Shown here: positions 10,032-20,571 of the stretch, in pieces
Layout: every line of letters starts with the position of its first letter
Numbering within the stretch: position 1 is the stretch's first letter
Source of the DNA: Pseudevernia furfuracea
Taxonomy: Eukaryota > Ascomycota > Lecanoromycetes > Lecanorales > Parmeliaceae
Direction: 5' to 3'
Assembly (NCBI GenBank): GCA_022315425.1
Contig: JAIUPT010000039.1
Coordinates: 620,001-684,000, forward strand
DNA length: 64,000 nucleotides
Notes under the pieces: generated by a model
Database searches by the model: none
What the model was told of the DNA's origin: nothing
Seen by the model: the letters and a program-made list of their open reading frames with translations, nothing else
Position numbers and translations under genes: made by a program

Positions 10032-10864
10032 GATGACTCGCCCAAAGTCTGCGATGTTTAAAGTGTCGATAAGAGGGTTAAAATCTTTTTATTCAGCGAT
10101 TTGCTGTTCAGTGGAGTGCATGTACTTCCGGTCACAAATTGTAAATATTTAGTAATGGTGCAGTAAGGTAGTGACTACGAGATTTGCTGCAACTGCAAGC
10201 ATGATGGCGTCTCCCGCGCGCCTATTTTATGTTGTGCTTTACTGTACAGCGGTACAGCGCGTTTCCCGCCACCAGCCGCGCAATACAACATAGTACATAC
10301 TTACTGTATCATAGCGAATTTTGTGAGAGCGGGAGCACTTGGATTGAGGATCAGCTAGGCAAATTTGGGGAGATCGGTCTGCAAGGTTCCTCCACCTCCG
10401 CCACCATCGGATGGTTTGAGTTCATGACTAATATTGGTATGATCTGGCAGTGGGGTTGTAGAGAAAGACAGCCTCTTCAAAGGATGGTAGTCATAGCATT
10501 TGCACTTAAGGAAGCACATCGCTGTTGCTAATGCTGAGCGGTGTCCGAGATTGTAGCACAGTCATTGTGACTAATTCGAGAGCAAGACTGAAGGAGTCCC
10601 CTGATCTTAGGCTACAAGCCTACCATGGCAGTACCGTCACAGAAGGTCCCCGAAGCTAAGGCGCAGACTGCTTCAATATCAAAGGCACATGACAGAGGAG
10701 AGAAGTAGCGTAGATACATAAGCTCGCCCTCGACGGCTGATAGTATGTGCGCCAAGGAGCTAAATGTTTTCCCATGCCAAGAGGTCGCGCCTAAACACAG
10801 GCCACCATCCCTGCTCTATAAATTCAGCAGCTGCCGTTAACCTTCTGCGATGGCATAATGAAGG
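10032..10864. other. Divergent intergenic region prp11/TBCE, no gene seen
   Basis: 830 bp between divergent starts. No coding frame of credible composition and no repeat was recognised. Confidence 0.5.
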
Positions 10865-12925
10865 ATGTATCCTGGGCGACGACTGTCTTTTAGCGAAGCG
10901 CTGTGCACAGTGCGCTATGTTGGCCCCATTGAAGGCACTAAAGGAGACTGGCTTGGGGTAGAATGGGACGAGCCAAGTAGAGGCAAGCATGATGGAGGTC
11001 ATAAGGGTGTAAGGTACTTTGAATGTAGGTATGGAACCAAGAATTCTTGTCATTGATCGGTCTTCTCCAATTCATTATGTCCAAAAATGTCCAGTGATCT
11101 TTGTCCACAACTGGCAACTACTATCTGCATGGACTCATTCGTCATATGAGTCAGGTCGTAGCGCTTCTCCTACTGCAGCGTCCTTCATTCGCCCTTCTAG
11201 ACCCAGCGATCAACCCACTAGGTTTTTGGAAGCTTTAAAGAATAAGTATGCCTCAGCCAGTGCAGAAGATATTACGGCAACGGCAAATGAAATCCACATC
11301 AGTGGCAAAACCGTGAAAGAGGTCGGCTTCGAAAAGATCCGACAGCAGCTTGCAGAGCTACAAGAACTGAGGGTTGTGATGCTAGATGGTGCATGCATTG
11401 CAGCCGTTGACAGCGATCTCGATGAACAGAATCTGAAGATCAGCGAGCTTGACTTGAGCAGGAATCTGCTCGAGAGTTGGTACGAAATCACTACTATCTG
11501 CAAATCTCTCCGTTGTTTACAAAGCTTAAGACTCGAGTACGTCCACGATACTATATCTGTCTTTGGCGTCTCTGCTCACCTCGAGTCGTACAGCGGCAAC
11601 ACATTGAGCCGGCCCCAGGACCCATTCAAAAATGACGAAGTACATGGGCCCTATGGACGAGTCAAAGAGCTGAGCCTCAACAACCTTGGCTTCTTGCAGC
11701 AAAAATCGACTGGAAAAAATGGCAACCTCTCATGGGAACTTGTGAGCAGGTCATATTGATCCAAGGGCCATCATTCCTCGACGCTGACCGAGTGCTTCAG
11801 ATAAGAAACTTCACGACCATCTTCCCTTCGCTGAATACCCTTTCTCTCGCCTCCAATAATCTAACCAACATCACGTTGCCACTCACAACCCCGCTTCTCA
11901 CCAAGTTAGACCTCTCCTGCAACGCTTTCACTACCCTCGAGAACATCCGCCCACTAATAGCACTTCCCAATCTCCAGACCCTCTCCCTGCGAGCAAACCC
12001 CCTCACATCGATTTCCTCGCCCCAAGAAAAGGGCATGGTTTTCCCAAAGCTCAAGCATTTGGATCTAATATCGACACTTCTTCCCAACCTTTCCTCCCTC
12101 AATCCAATCCCCTTGTCATTTCCGGGGCTTACATCGCTCCTCACAACCCACACACCTCTGACGGCCTATCCTTCCGCGTCACTCCATACGATCGCCCGGC
12201 TTGCGACACTTACCGAGCTCAACTACTCCCAGATCACCCTTCCGGAAAGACAGAACGCGGAGCTCTACTACCTCAGCCAAGTATCAAAGCAGGTCGCTGC
12301 CGCCACTGACAACACCGAGGAGCGCCAGATACTAGAAGAGAACCCCAGATGGAATGATCTTTGCGACATCCACGGCGAACCGAGCGTCACTAAAAAGACG
12401 GACACCGAAGCCACTGGCGTCGGAACGCTGGCGGCGCGGGTGACGGAATTCACGTTCCACATCAGCACAGACGATCTGCAAACCGCACGAAAGCACGCCC
12501 GGGGCATAGAAGGCCACTCGAGCGAGAGGACGGAGAAAGATGATTCCGAACCTCCCATCGACCGCCATCCTCCCGGCCACGCTCCTCTGGACGTCGAAAA
12601 AAAGAAACTCATCCCCCGCACCGTGGACGTCTACCGCCTCAAAGGCATCGTGGGCCAACTCTTCAACATCAGACCCATGTCGGTGAAGCTGGTTTGGGAG
12701 ACGGAGGAGTGGGATCCCGTGGGTGAAGGGGACGGGGGGTGGAGTGCGAGTGAGGATGAAGCCGAGGACGAGCGGTCCAGGTTGGAAGGGACGGAGAAGA
12801 AGAAGAAGAAGAAGAGAGAGAAGGAAACGTGGAAAAGGAGGGAGATGGAGCTGGTGGATGGGACGAGGGAGGTGGGGTTCTTCGTGGAGGGGCAGGCTGC
12901 CAGGGTGAGGGTTGAGTCGCGCTGA
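10865..12925 (+). CDS. Tubulin-specific chaperone E (tubulin folding cofactor E, Pac2-like)
   Basis: Exons 10865-11028, 11162-11536, 11594-11741 and 11801-12925 give 603 aa in frame. The N-terminus is a CAP-Gly domain (KGDWLGVEWDEPSRGKHDG). Then come FIRPSRP and a leucine-rich repeat block (residues about 130-370). The C-terminus is a ubiquitin-like fold (VDVYRLKGIVGQLFNIRP) interrupted by a long acidic/Lys-rich insertion. Cofactor E binds alpha-tubulin and takes part in heterodimer assembly and disassembly. The start at 10865 begins right at the CAP-Gly; no better upstream Met is in frame. Intron 1 is long (133 nt) but did not match the repeated intron family. Confidence 0.9.
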
Positions 12926-13412
12926 GGCCGTTTCTGGTGTCGGGCACTGTCGTTGGTCGCAGGTGCTCTAGCATATCGGCTTTACCCACGGTGTGCCTGC
13001 GAGGGTATATCGGGCGAGGTGACGAAAAACGTCGTAGTCGAAATGGTCTAAGACCCAGAAGATGCTGACGACTTCGCATCAACTGAGGAGCCTTTTGTTG
13101 TTATTTGACGTTCTTCTCCAAGCAATGTTAAGTGCACAAGCGTTGTTCTTTGATTCGGCGACCCAGAGTCCGCGTCAAAAGCGGATAGAGTTCAGCCATT
13201 GGGGACTTGTTCTTTTTCTGATAGCTCGCCTGAAGTGTAGGAGCACTGGGTATCCCATCGGATGTGCACTTACCAGACCGCCGAGGAGCACGGAGGAATG
13301 GGCTTTGACTACATGTACTTTCTTTGACAATCAACGCAGAAAAGGGCTAGGTATCGGAACTTTTTTGAGATTCGGTTGCTAGTGTATGCTATGTGAAATT
13401 CCAGGACTTTTG

Positions 13413-13436
13413 CTCTACAGGCCAAATGCTGTAGAG
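13413..13436. repeat. Inverted repeat, 8-bp perfect stem and 8-nt loop
   Basis: CTCTACAG at 13413-13420 and CTGTAGAG at 13429-13436. It lies between convergent genes, so it may mark transcript ends, or be part of a degraded element with the adjoining repeat. Confidence 0.6.
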
Positions 13437-13452
13437 AAAAAGCTGGACGATC

Positions 13453-13561
13453 ATACGATGACTTTGCACTATTTCTCCACAAGGGGTACTATAGACACCG
13501 TAGATACGACGATGGTTTTGCACTATACTCCAGTGTATACCTGGATACTATAGACACCGTA
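13453..13561. repeat. Imperfect two-copy tandem repeat, about 50-57 bp per unit
   Basis: Each unit starts TACGA(T/C)GA, has TTTGCACTAT in the middle, and ends TACTATAGACACCGTA (16 bp identical, 13487-13502 and 13546-13561). The second unit has a small internal palindrome, CCAG...CTGG around GTATAC. Confidence 0.65.
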
Positions 13562-13771
13562 TTTGTACGACCTGATGATGCGAAATGCGACTAAGGGCTG
13601 CTCAGCAGCCTCTCGAAACCCGAAAAATTTGCCTCCTGTGGATTATGATGACCATGATAAGAGATTCCACTCCTGATTCGCCGCCTATGCCGGAATTTTT
13701 CGGTTCGCCAATCCTCAGGATGGCATTGATGCCCACCCTGATTCTTCAAACCCCAAATCGCGTTATGTACC

Positions 13772-16127
13772 TCAATTTTCATTCATGCCCTTGAACCTCT
13801 TGAACGTGTACCCGATGAACGGTAACGCCATATCAGCCGATTGCTGGTCATCTAGAGACTCGACCTGGGCACGAATTATTGCAGAGTCGTCAGCTTGATT
13901 GATGTCGTCGATTGGGAAATAGGACACGTCGGTGGCGGAGTTAAGGCGTGGCTCGAAGGGAGCGCGGATGGAGCGGAGACCGTTCCAATCAACACCGTGG
14001 AAGAAAGGGTGCGCTTTGATTTCGACACTGCCACCTGGACCGCCTTGGGAGCCGAGACGGTCTTGGACGTCGCAAAGCATGCTGTGGGGGACTGTCAGCA
14101 TGAAGGATGAGGGAGTTTGGACCGGGGATCACTTACCATCGGATGCATTCCTCCGCGATCGGCCATGACGAACTACGGCCATTTTCGGATTCAGCCAGGG
14201 GATTGTCTTCAGGGAAGTACAGTGTTTGCTTCCAGTTGACAATCTTTCGGTAGGTATCATGCGCGTCCTCGGCACAGAAGGGAGGCCAACCGATCAAGCA
14301 CTCAAACATGATAGCTCCGACGGACCACCAGTCACAGCTGAAGGAGTAGCCTTGGCCATTGAAGATTTCGGGGGCGATGTAGTCGGGGGTACCAACGGTC
14401 GAGTAAGCGATGCGACGACGAGATTGGCGCCAAGTGTTCATCTGTGAGCGGCTCATGGTGAGATTGATTTGGTCTAGCGAGACTGAGTTACGATTGTCGC
14501 GAGCCTTATTCGGAGTTCCCTTGATGAGGTTTTGGTAGTAGGCGTTGTCGTGCTCCTTGTGAAAGCCAGTTGACAGACCGAAGTCCGTGAGCTTGACGTG
14601 GCCACCACGATCCAGAAGTATGTTGTCCGGCTTGATGTCCCTGCAATGACGTTAGCAGGTAGCGGAAAAATCAGGCGTCACCGAAAGCAGGGAGCAGGGT
14701 GCTGAAACTATTCAAGAGAGTGATATCAAGTTGAAGGACGAAGTTTAATATACAGAGGCAATCCAGAATAGCACATACCGATGAATAAAGCCATGCTTGT
14801 GTACAGCTTCGATGGCAAGGATGATCTCGGCAATGTAGAATCTCGTTATTGGGACGGAGAAGATCTCGTACTTTATGAGCATGGTCATAAGATCTCCTCC
14901 TGGTAAGAACTCCATCAACATGTAGAGTTTGATATTGTCCTGGAATGTCGTGTATAGCTTGACAACCCATGGACTGTCAGACTCGGCCAGGATATCACGC
15001 TCTGCGCGTACATGCGCAAGCTGGTCTTTCTTGAACATCTCCGCCTTGTTCAGTGACTTCAGGGCATAGATCTTGCCGTCTTTTATACGGGTGACGAGCT
15101 TGACCTCTCCGAATGCGCCTTTGCCAATCTTTTTTACGGTTATGAAGTTCTCAGGTTCTTCTTTGGTGCGGAGGAAACGAAGGTACCTTGATTCCGCACT
15201 ACGAGCCTTCTCAAGTTGACGGCTCTTTTCTTGCTCAGAGTGTCTGTCACTCTTCAGATACTCATCAAGCTCCCGAGAACTGAACGTAGAGCCCGATATT
15301 AGCAAATGATCCGTAGCTAAGGGAGGGAATGACCGTGTAACACAAGGGAGAGCTCACCGAACGTTTCGATCACGAGCACGAGAAATATTCTCCTTGAAGA
15401 AAGATTCGACCAGAGCGTGCAGTCCCTGGCCGCGCTTCGCAACGTTGGAAGAGTATTTTTCAGGGCGCTTTTCCGGTGGCTGTTCCTCAGGGGGAGCACC
15501 GTACAGAGGACCTCCTGAGAGGCTGCCATTCGATAAGGAAGGCGTCAACGTGGTCGAAGGGTTTGACTGATTGGAAGTAAAGCTGTGCTGGTTACGAGCT
15601 AGCTGACTCTGATTCTGTGGACCATTCTGGTATAATCTTGAACCCGGAGATTGTTGACGAGCAAATGGACTTGCTTGACGCTGAGGTGTTCCAAGATTCT
15701 GGTTCGAAAATTGGCGTGCGAGACCGGAGGTAGGATCGTTTGCATTGTAGCCAGTTTGACGTTGCTGGTATGATGGCTGAGGAGCTAAGACATTTGGTTG
15801 CTGGTATTGAGGCTGGGGTTGGTATTGGTACTGGTTCGGCTGCTGGTACGACGTCTGAGGTTGGCTATACTGAGCCTGGTATCCGCCGCTGGGGAAGTAG
15901 CTGCCATTTGGGCCGCCGTAAGGGCTCTGGACCTGGGCACCGATGTAGTCATTGGCGGCCTGGCCACCGGGAAAGACTGAGTGAGGGAAGTTGGAAGGTG
16001 TGGTAGGAAAGACACGCTCGTTTGTCGGTGTGTAGTTCCGATCATTGTTATAGCCGCCGGCCCCACCTCCGCCAATTCCACCAAAGTTGAGGTGGAGTTG
16101 CTTCTTTGGGTCGATATTTCGATCCAT
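13772..16127 (-). CDS. cot1: NDR-family serine/threonine kinase (COT1/Cbk1)
   Basis: Exons 16127-15358, 15279-14779, 14640-14137 and 14081-13772 give 694 aa. The first 240 residues are Gln/Pro/Tyr-rich and low in complexity, as in fungal COT1. Then come the NDR N-terminal regulatory helix region and the AGC kinase domain: IGKGAFGEVK glycine loop, catalytic loop HRDIKPDN, DFG in LTDFGLS, the NDR insert, and GTPDYIAPE. The hydrophobic motif is FIGYTFKRF with its Thr. Known role: polar growth and septation under the Mob2/MOR pathway. Oddity: between FPED and AEECIRCMLCD there are about ten more residues than in the usual family. The Met 156 nt further upstream is less likely. Confidence 0.93.
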
Positions 16128-16722
16128 AGTGGGTGATGGTGGTAGATGTTGTTCCTGTTGCGTGCAATGTTGACCGATGGTGAACGGTGGACAAAGTGTC
16201 ATAGGAATGAGACAAAACACGCTAGCATTATGGTCGCGATGAAGCAAGTGATAATTACGCGGTGTGACTTGCCTGTCAATCAAAGACAGCAGTCTGAAGT
16301 TCCGAATTTAAATAACTGGCAATTGGCAAATCCTGCAGCTACATATAAATTCTAACTCTACTTGTACAAACGGGGCCCCTGAGATGAAGAAAAATGGTGA
16401 AGAGTTTCAATGATGTACTTGGTGAGCTGTAGCTGACTCTTGTATTCCTTAACCTTGCATGACAACTGTAAACTACCTTACTATAGAAGCATGCAATCAG
16501 TATTGATTATTATTGACCACTCCAACCGTACCAGGCCACTGTAGGAAAATTCATGAGGCAGTATTTATTTTATAGCCATGTGCTCCCCTGGTTCGGGACG
16601 GCGCCATTGCGGCATCTAGTTTATCTCTGGCTAGACCTCCCGAATGACTTCTGTGCAGGTCTGCAAGAGCTATCCATGACTTTTGCTCCAACTTGACCTG
16701 GCTTAGAAGAAGTGCTTCAATC
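16128..16722. other. Divergent intergenic region cot1/tim54, no gene seen
   Basis: 595 bp between divergent starts, A/T-rich around 16420-16530. No repeat or recognisable site. Confidence 0.5.
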
Positions 16723-18267
16723 ATGGCAGAGAAGCCTCCATCGAAGGATGCCTTCCTGCCCCCCTCTACCAAGGCGGTTGGCAATCCAGCACTTCGAATG
16801 ATGGGTAAGTCAACATTTGGAGCCAGCTAGAGAAGTAGGCTGATGAACAAAACAAAACAAACAGGACTACCAAATTTCACATTCAAGCTACCCTCTCGCA
16901 ATTGGCTTATCTTTTGGACTATAACTGGCTCTTTCACTTCCACACTTCTATACGACCGCTATCAACAGAAAAAAGCTCAGCGAAAATGGTGCACCTTAGT
17001 TTCCCATCTCGCGCAAGAACCTTTGCCTGTCAACATGATGCCCCGGAAAATCACCATTTTCTTGACAACGCCTCCTGGGGATGGACTCCGAGTATCTCGA
17101 GACCATTTCCATGAGTACATCAAGCCTATACTGGTGGCTGGGGCTATGGATTGGGATGTCGTTGAGGGCCGCAGAGAAGGTGAAGTAAGGGCAGGACTTG
17201 CGGAGAAGATAAGAAAGCTTCGAAAACGAAACGGCGAGACTTCGCAAGCTGAGCTTGGTGAAGAGAGCCAAGAAGACCTGTACCAGGAAATGCGGAAACA
17301 GGTTGGAACCACTGATTGGGACGGCGTGCAGGGCGATTTAGTACTGGGCAGACACGCCTGGAAAGAGTACATACGTGGTCTTCACGAGGGCTGGCTAGGA
17401 CCTTTAGACAAAAGCCAACCTCCCGAACGGGAAAATTCAGATCTACAACCGCTGGCAGCTCACTCTCCTGACTCTCCTCTCCCAGAAATACCACCTTCAG
17501 AAATACCACCTCTAGAAATATCATCTTCAGAAACACCCTCCTCTCCTTCACCTCGAATTGAAATTCCAGCGCCCGAACCTCCGTCCGAACCTCCGTCCGA
17601 ACCTCCGTCCGAAAAGCCGGCTGAAAAGCCCGCAAAACCACCTATCACGCCTCCTCACATTACACCTTCCGAATATGCGTCCTCGCCTGGTGCTCCCACG
17701 CTACCTACTCTCCTCCCTCCATCACTACCCGTTGCTCTTCCCCACCTCCTTGGCTTCTTCAACTTTCCTATACGTATTTATCGCTTCCTCACCCGGCGGC
17801 ACCTCGCTGAGTCAACCGGCGCGTCTATCGCAGCTCTAGTTCTCGCATCTCACTCACGTCCATTCACCCAGTCCACCGACTTCGCTTCTGCCATCGATCC
17901 AGATGATACCTCACCGAGCATTGATAAGCAGATCCAAAGTGCTGTCACGCAAACAAAAGAAACGTGGGAGCAAGAAGTGGTATTAAGAGAGGAAGAGTTA
18001 GAGTGGCATAAGAGCGCCTGGAAGCCGAACGAGGAGGGAGATACAAGGGAGAGAGTGTGGCAGGAAAGGATGGTTGTTGATGGAAGGATTGGGAGTAGAA
18101 TGAGGCGTTTCGAATTGAGAAGCGGTCAAAAGGAAGAGGCGGAGAAGCTCGACGCGGAAAAACAAGAAGAACTTGAAGGATATATAGACAGAGCAAAGAA
18201 GTGGATTGGCTTGGGACCAAAAGAGAAGCCCGGTTGGGAGATGGGTCTTGAGGGAGATGAAAGCTGA
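16723..18267 (+). CDS. tim54: Mitochondrial inner membrane translocase subunit Tim54
   Basis: Exons 16723-16804 and 16865-18267 give 494 aa. The start MAEKPPSKDAFLPPS leads to NPALRMMGLPNFTFKLPSR, the family N-terminus. One membrane helix follows (NWLIFWTITGSFTSTLLY), then a soluble part with ITIFLTTPPGDGLRVSRDHF. Tim54 belongs to the TIM22 complex that inserts carrier proteins. Between residues about 210 and 290 lies a Pro/Glu/Ser linker with tandem PPSE units, encoded by a 12-bp repeat at 17575-17617. Confidence 0.92.
17575..17617 (+). repeat. 12-bp tandem repeat inside tim54
   Basis: Three to four copies of a CCGAACCTCCGT unit encode repeated Glu-Pro-Pro-Ser. It stays in frame and lies in the low-complexity linker. 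Confidence 0.8.
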
Positions 18268-18643
18268 ACTTCGCATTGCGGCGGCGCCAATATCCCTGGA
18301 CGAAGTGAGGCTGTGGCGTGGACCTCAGTGTAAGATACTTGACCAACTCTTTCGGTTCCTAGACGCTGAGTGCATAGGTAGAAAAAATTCCTCTCAGCTA
18401 CTTGCAGGTAAAGTAGTATCACAAGTTAAAGTAGGCCTTTATTCACCTTTGCTCTGATTGGTTCAAGCAGATCTCAGGAACGGGCAATGATCCGCCGATC
18501 TCCCGCACGCACTAATTTCCCCACGCGATGAGCTAATACATATTAATCCATCCGATCGTAAAACAGGCTTCTCTATTTCGCGGCAATGGCAGCAATCCTC
18601 ACTTGGCTTCCATTGTCCTTACTTATCTCTAGCAATCACCGTC
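18268..18643. other. Intergenic between tandem genes, no gene seen
   Basis: 376 bp serving as tim54 3' flank and CDF-gene promoter. Nothing specific was recognised. Confidence 0.5.
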
Positions 18644-20212
18644 ATGGTCCATAGACCTCTACCTAATGGTCACGCGTCCCCTGACTACAAGCCTGATGAC
18701 CTCGAAGCTGCCATCAGCGCATCGCGTCGAAAACCTCGATTCAAAGACGTTGTAAATGCCGCTGTCCATGACGATTTCCACGGCGAACTCAAGCGTAAGC
18801 TGAAAGATGGCGTCGACCGCGATGAGCTTGAGAAGTACCGCAAGTCTGTCTCGGAACTGAAAGAGATGAAGGACAAGAAAGTGCGGGCTTTCTATGAACA
18901 GCAAAATGAGAGATTGAATGATTGGCTCGAGGTAGATACCTTGGTCATGAGCATGGCTGATGATGTGCTGGACTCGATGAATCCCCAAGACGCCGATGGA
19001 GATGGGGTTGCGGAGATTGGCGGGAGGTTGAAAACCACCAAGGGGGATATTGATCCTTTACTGCCGGAGGATGAGAGGGAGCGGAGGAAGACTGGCGAGA
19101 GGAGGGCTAAGTGGGCTATCAACGTACATTTATGCGGGTAATACTATCATGATGTGCTCGACTGATCATCTTCAGGTCAACGTAATAGCGAATATCATAC
19201 TCCTCATCGCCAAAATCATCGCCGCCTTCGCGTCCTCCTCCCTCTCGCTCATCGCTTCCCTCGTGGATTCCGCCCTTGATCTTCTGTGCACTTTGATCAT
19301 CTGGACTACGAACAAGCTTGTTCAATGGAAGATTCGACGGCTGCAGCACAAGTTTCCTGTAGGGCGCCGGTGAGTTATCTTTTTCCGAGCTCCTCCCCCC
19401 CGATTCGTGCAGCATCGTGAGCCGCAAGACCTATTACAGAAGTGAAACAAAAAAGACGTGCTAACTTCCGAGATCATTAAGACGGCTAGAACCCCTCGGA
19501 ATCCTTGTTTTCTCCATCATCATGATTGTCTCTTTCCTACAAATCTTGCAAGAGTCCGTCACGAAACTGCTACCAGGTGGGCCGAGAGACGCGGCGACGC
19601 TACCACCAGTGGCCATCGGTGCATTAGTCGCTACGGTTGTGATAAAGGGCACAATCTGGTTTGGTTGCATCCGTGTCAAAACAACGCAAGTCCAGGCCCT
19701 GGCACAAGGTACATCCTCCTCAATTCTTCCCACTCCAACCCCTCCAATTCACTCTAACAAAATCTTCAGACTGCAAAACCGATGTTGTCTTCAACACGCT
19801 CTCCCTTCTTTTCCCATTGATTGGTCACCAGCTCGACCTCTGGTGGCTCGACCCCGTCGGCGCCGCTCTGCTCTCTCTCTTCATAATCTACGACTGGGCT
19901 GAAACCTGTTTCGAAAACGTCACCCGCCTCACCGGCTCCGCCGTCTCTCCCAACGTCCTCAAAAAGGTCACATTCCTCGCCTGGCGTTTTGCCCCCGTCG
20001 TGGACGCATACAAAACGATTACGGCATACCACGCGGGTGATGGAGTGTGGGTTGAAATGGACATTATGCTCAAGGAGGAGACGAGGTTGAGCAGGGCGCA
20101 CGATATAGCGGAGACGTTGCAGTATTGTTTGGAGGGTCTAAGCGAGGTAGATAGGGCGTTTGTTAGTGTTGATTACACAAGTCAAGGGCCTACGGGGCAT
20201 GCTGAAGGATGA
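18644..20212 (+). CDS. Cation diffusion facilitator (CDF) metal transporter
   Basis: Exons 18644-19123, 19176-19369, 19482-19708 and 19770-20212 give 447 aa. A 155-residue hydrophilic N-terminus is followed by membrane segments starting NVIANIILLIAKIIAAF. The metal-site helix is SLSLIASLVDSALDLL, with Asp spaced as in the CDF HxxxD/DxxxD motif. Then RRLEPLGILVFSIIM, further helices including a second one with CKTDVVFN, and a cytosolic ferredoxin-like tail (VWVEMDIMLKEETRLSRAHD). The DxxxD type suggests Mn or Fe rather than Zn, but this is inference. Introns 1 and 3 are short. Intron 2 (112 nt) starts and ends like the introner-like elements. Confidence 0.88.
19370..19481 (+). repeat. Possible degraded introner-like element (intron 2 of the CDF gene)
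   Basis: Its first 19 nt (GTGAGTTATCTTTTTCCGA) match the start of the hydratase intron at 3286 with one extra T. Its last 20 or so resemble the end of 56550-56416 (CTAACTTCCGAGATCATTAAG versus CTGACTCCGGATTCATTCAG style). The middle does not align by eye, so this is a weak call. Confidence 0.3.
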
Positions 20213-20571
20213 GGGTAGATGCATAGCGAGGGTGCATTCATGTGCTGGCATTCTAGCGGGTCGATGAGCATCCCTCTCAACACCAGCGCAGCAGACATAG
20301 TTTAGCATTTTGTAGAGGAGTTTGAATGGCAATGGCGTAATCTTAGGGCACTTTCAACTGTACTTGTCCACTTCCTTATATTCATCATCATCCACCTTTC
20401 CCCCTTTACTTTTCCTTTCGGTTCTATCTGTGGTAAACAAGAAACACCTTGAGATCGCAGATTCGATCAACCAAGATGCAGAGAGTCATGCCAAATACAA
20501 CGTCGTCCGTCGCTTGCGTTGCGACAATGAAATCCTCTTTCTTCCTCGGAATCGGAAAGCCGGGTCGGACA
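20213..20571. other. Convergent intergenic region CDF/nat1, no gene seen
   Basis: 359 bp, pyrimidine-rich around 20380-20420. No feature was recognised. Confidence 0.5.

Larger units (their letters stand above)
12926..13771. other. Convergent intergenic region with hairpin and tandem repeat
   Basis: Between the 3' ends of TBCE and the NDR kinase gene. It holds an 8-bp perfect stem (13413-13436) and a two-copy repeat (13453-13561), listed separately. No gene was recognised. Confidence 0.5.

Noticed and set aside
11029..11161. 133-nt intron of the TBCE gene as a further introner-like element
   Set aside because: Length fits but no shared blocks beyond splice signals were found in either orientation.
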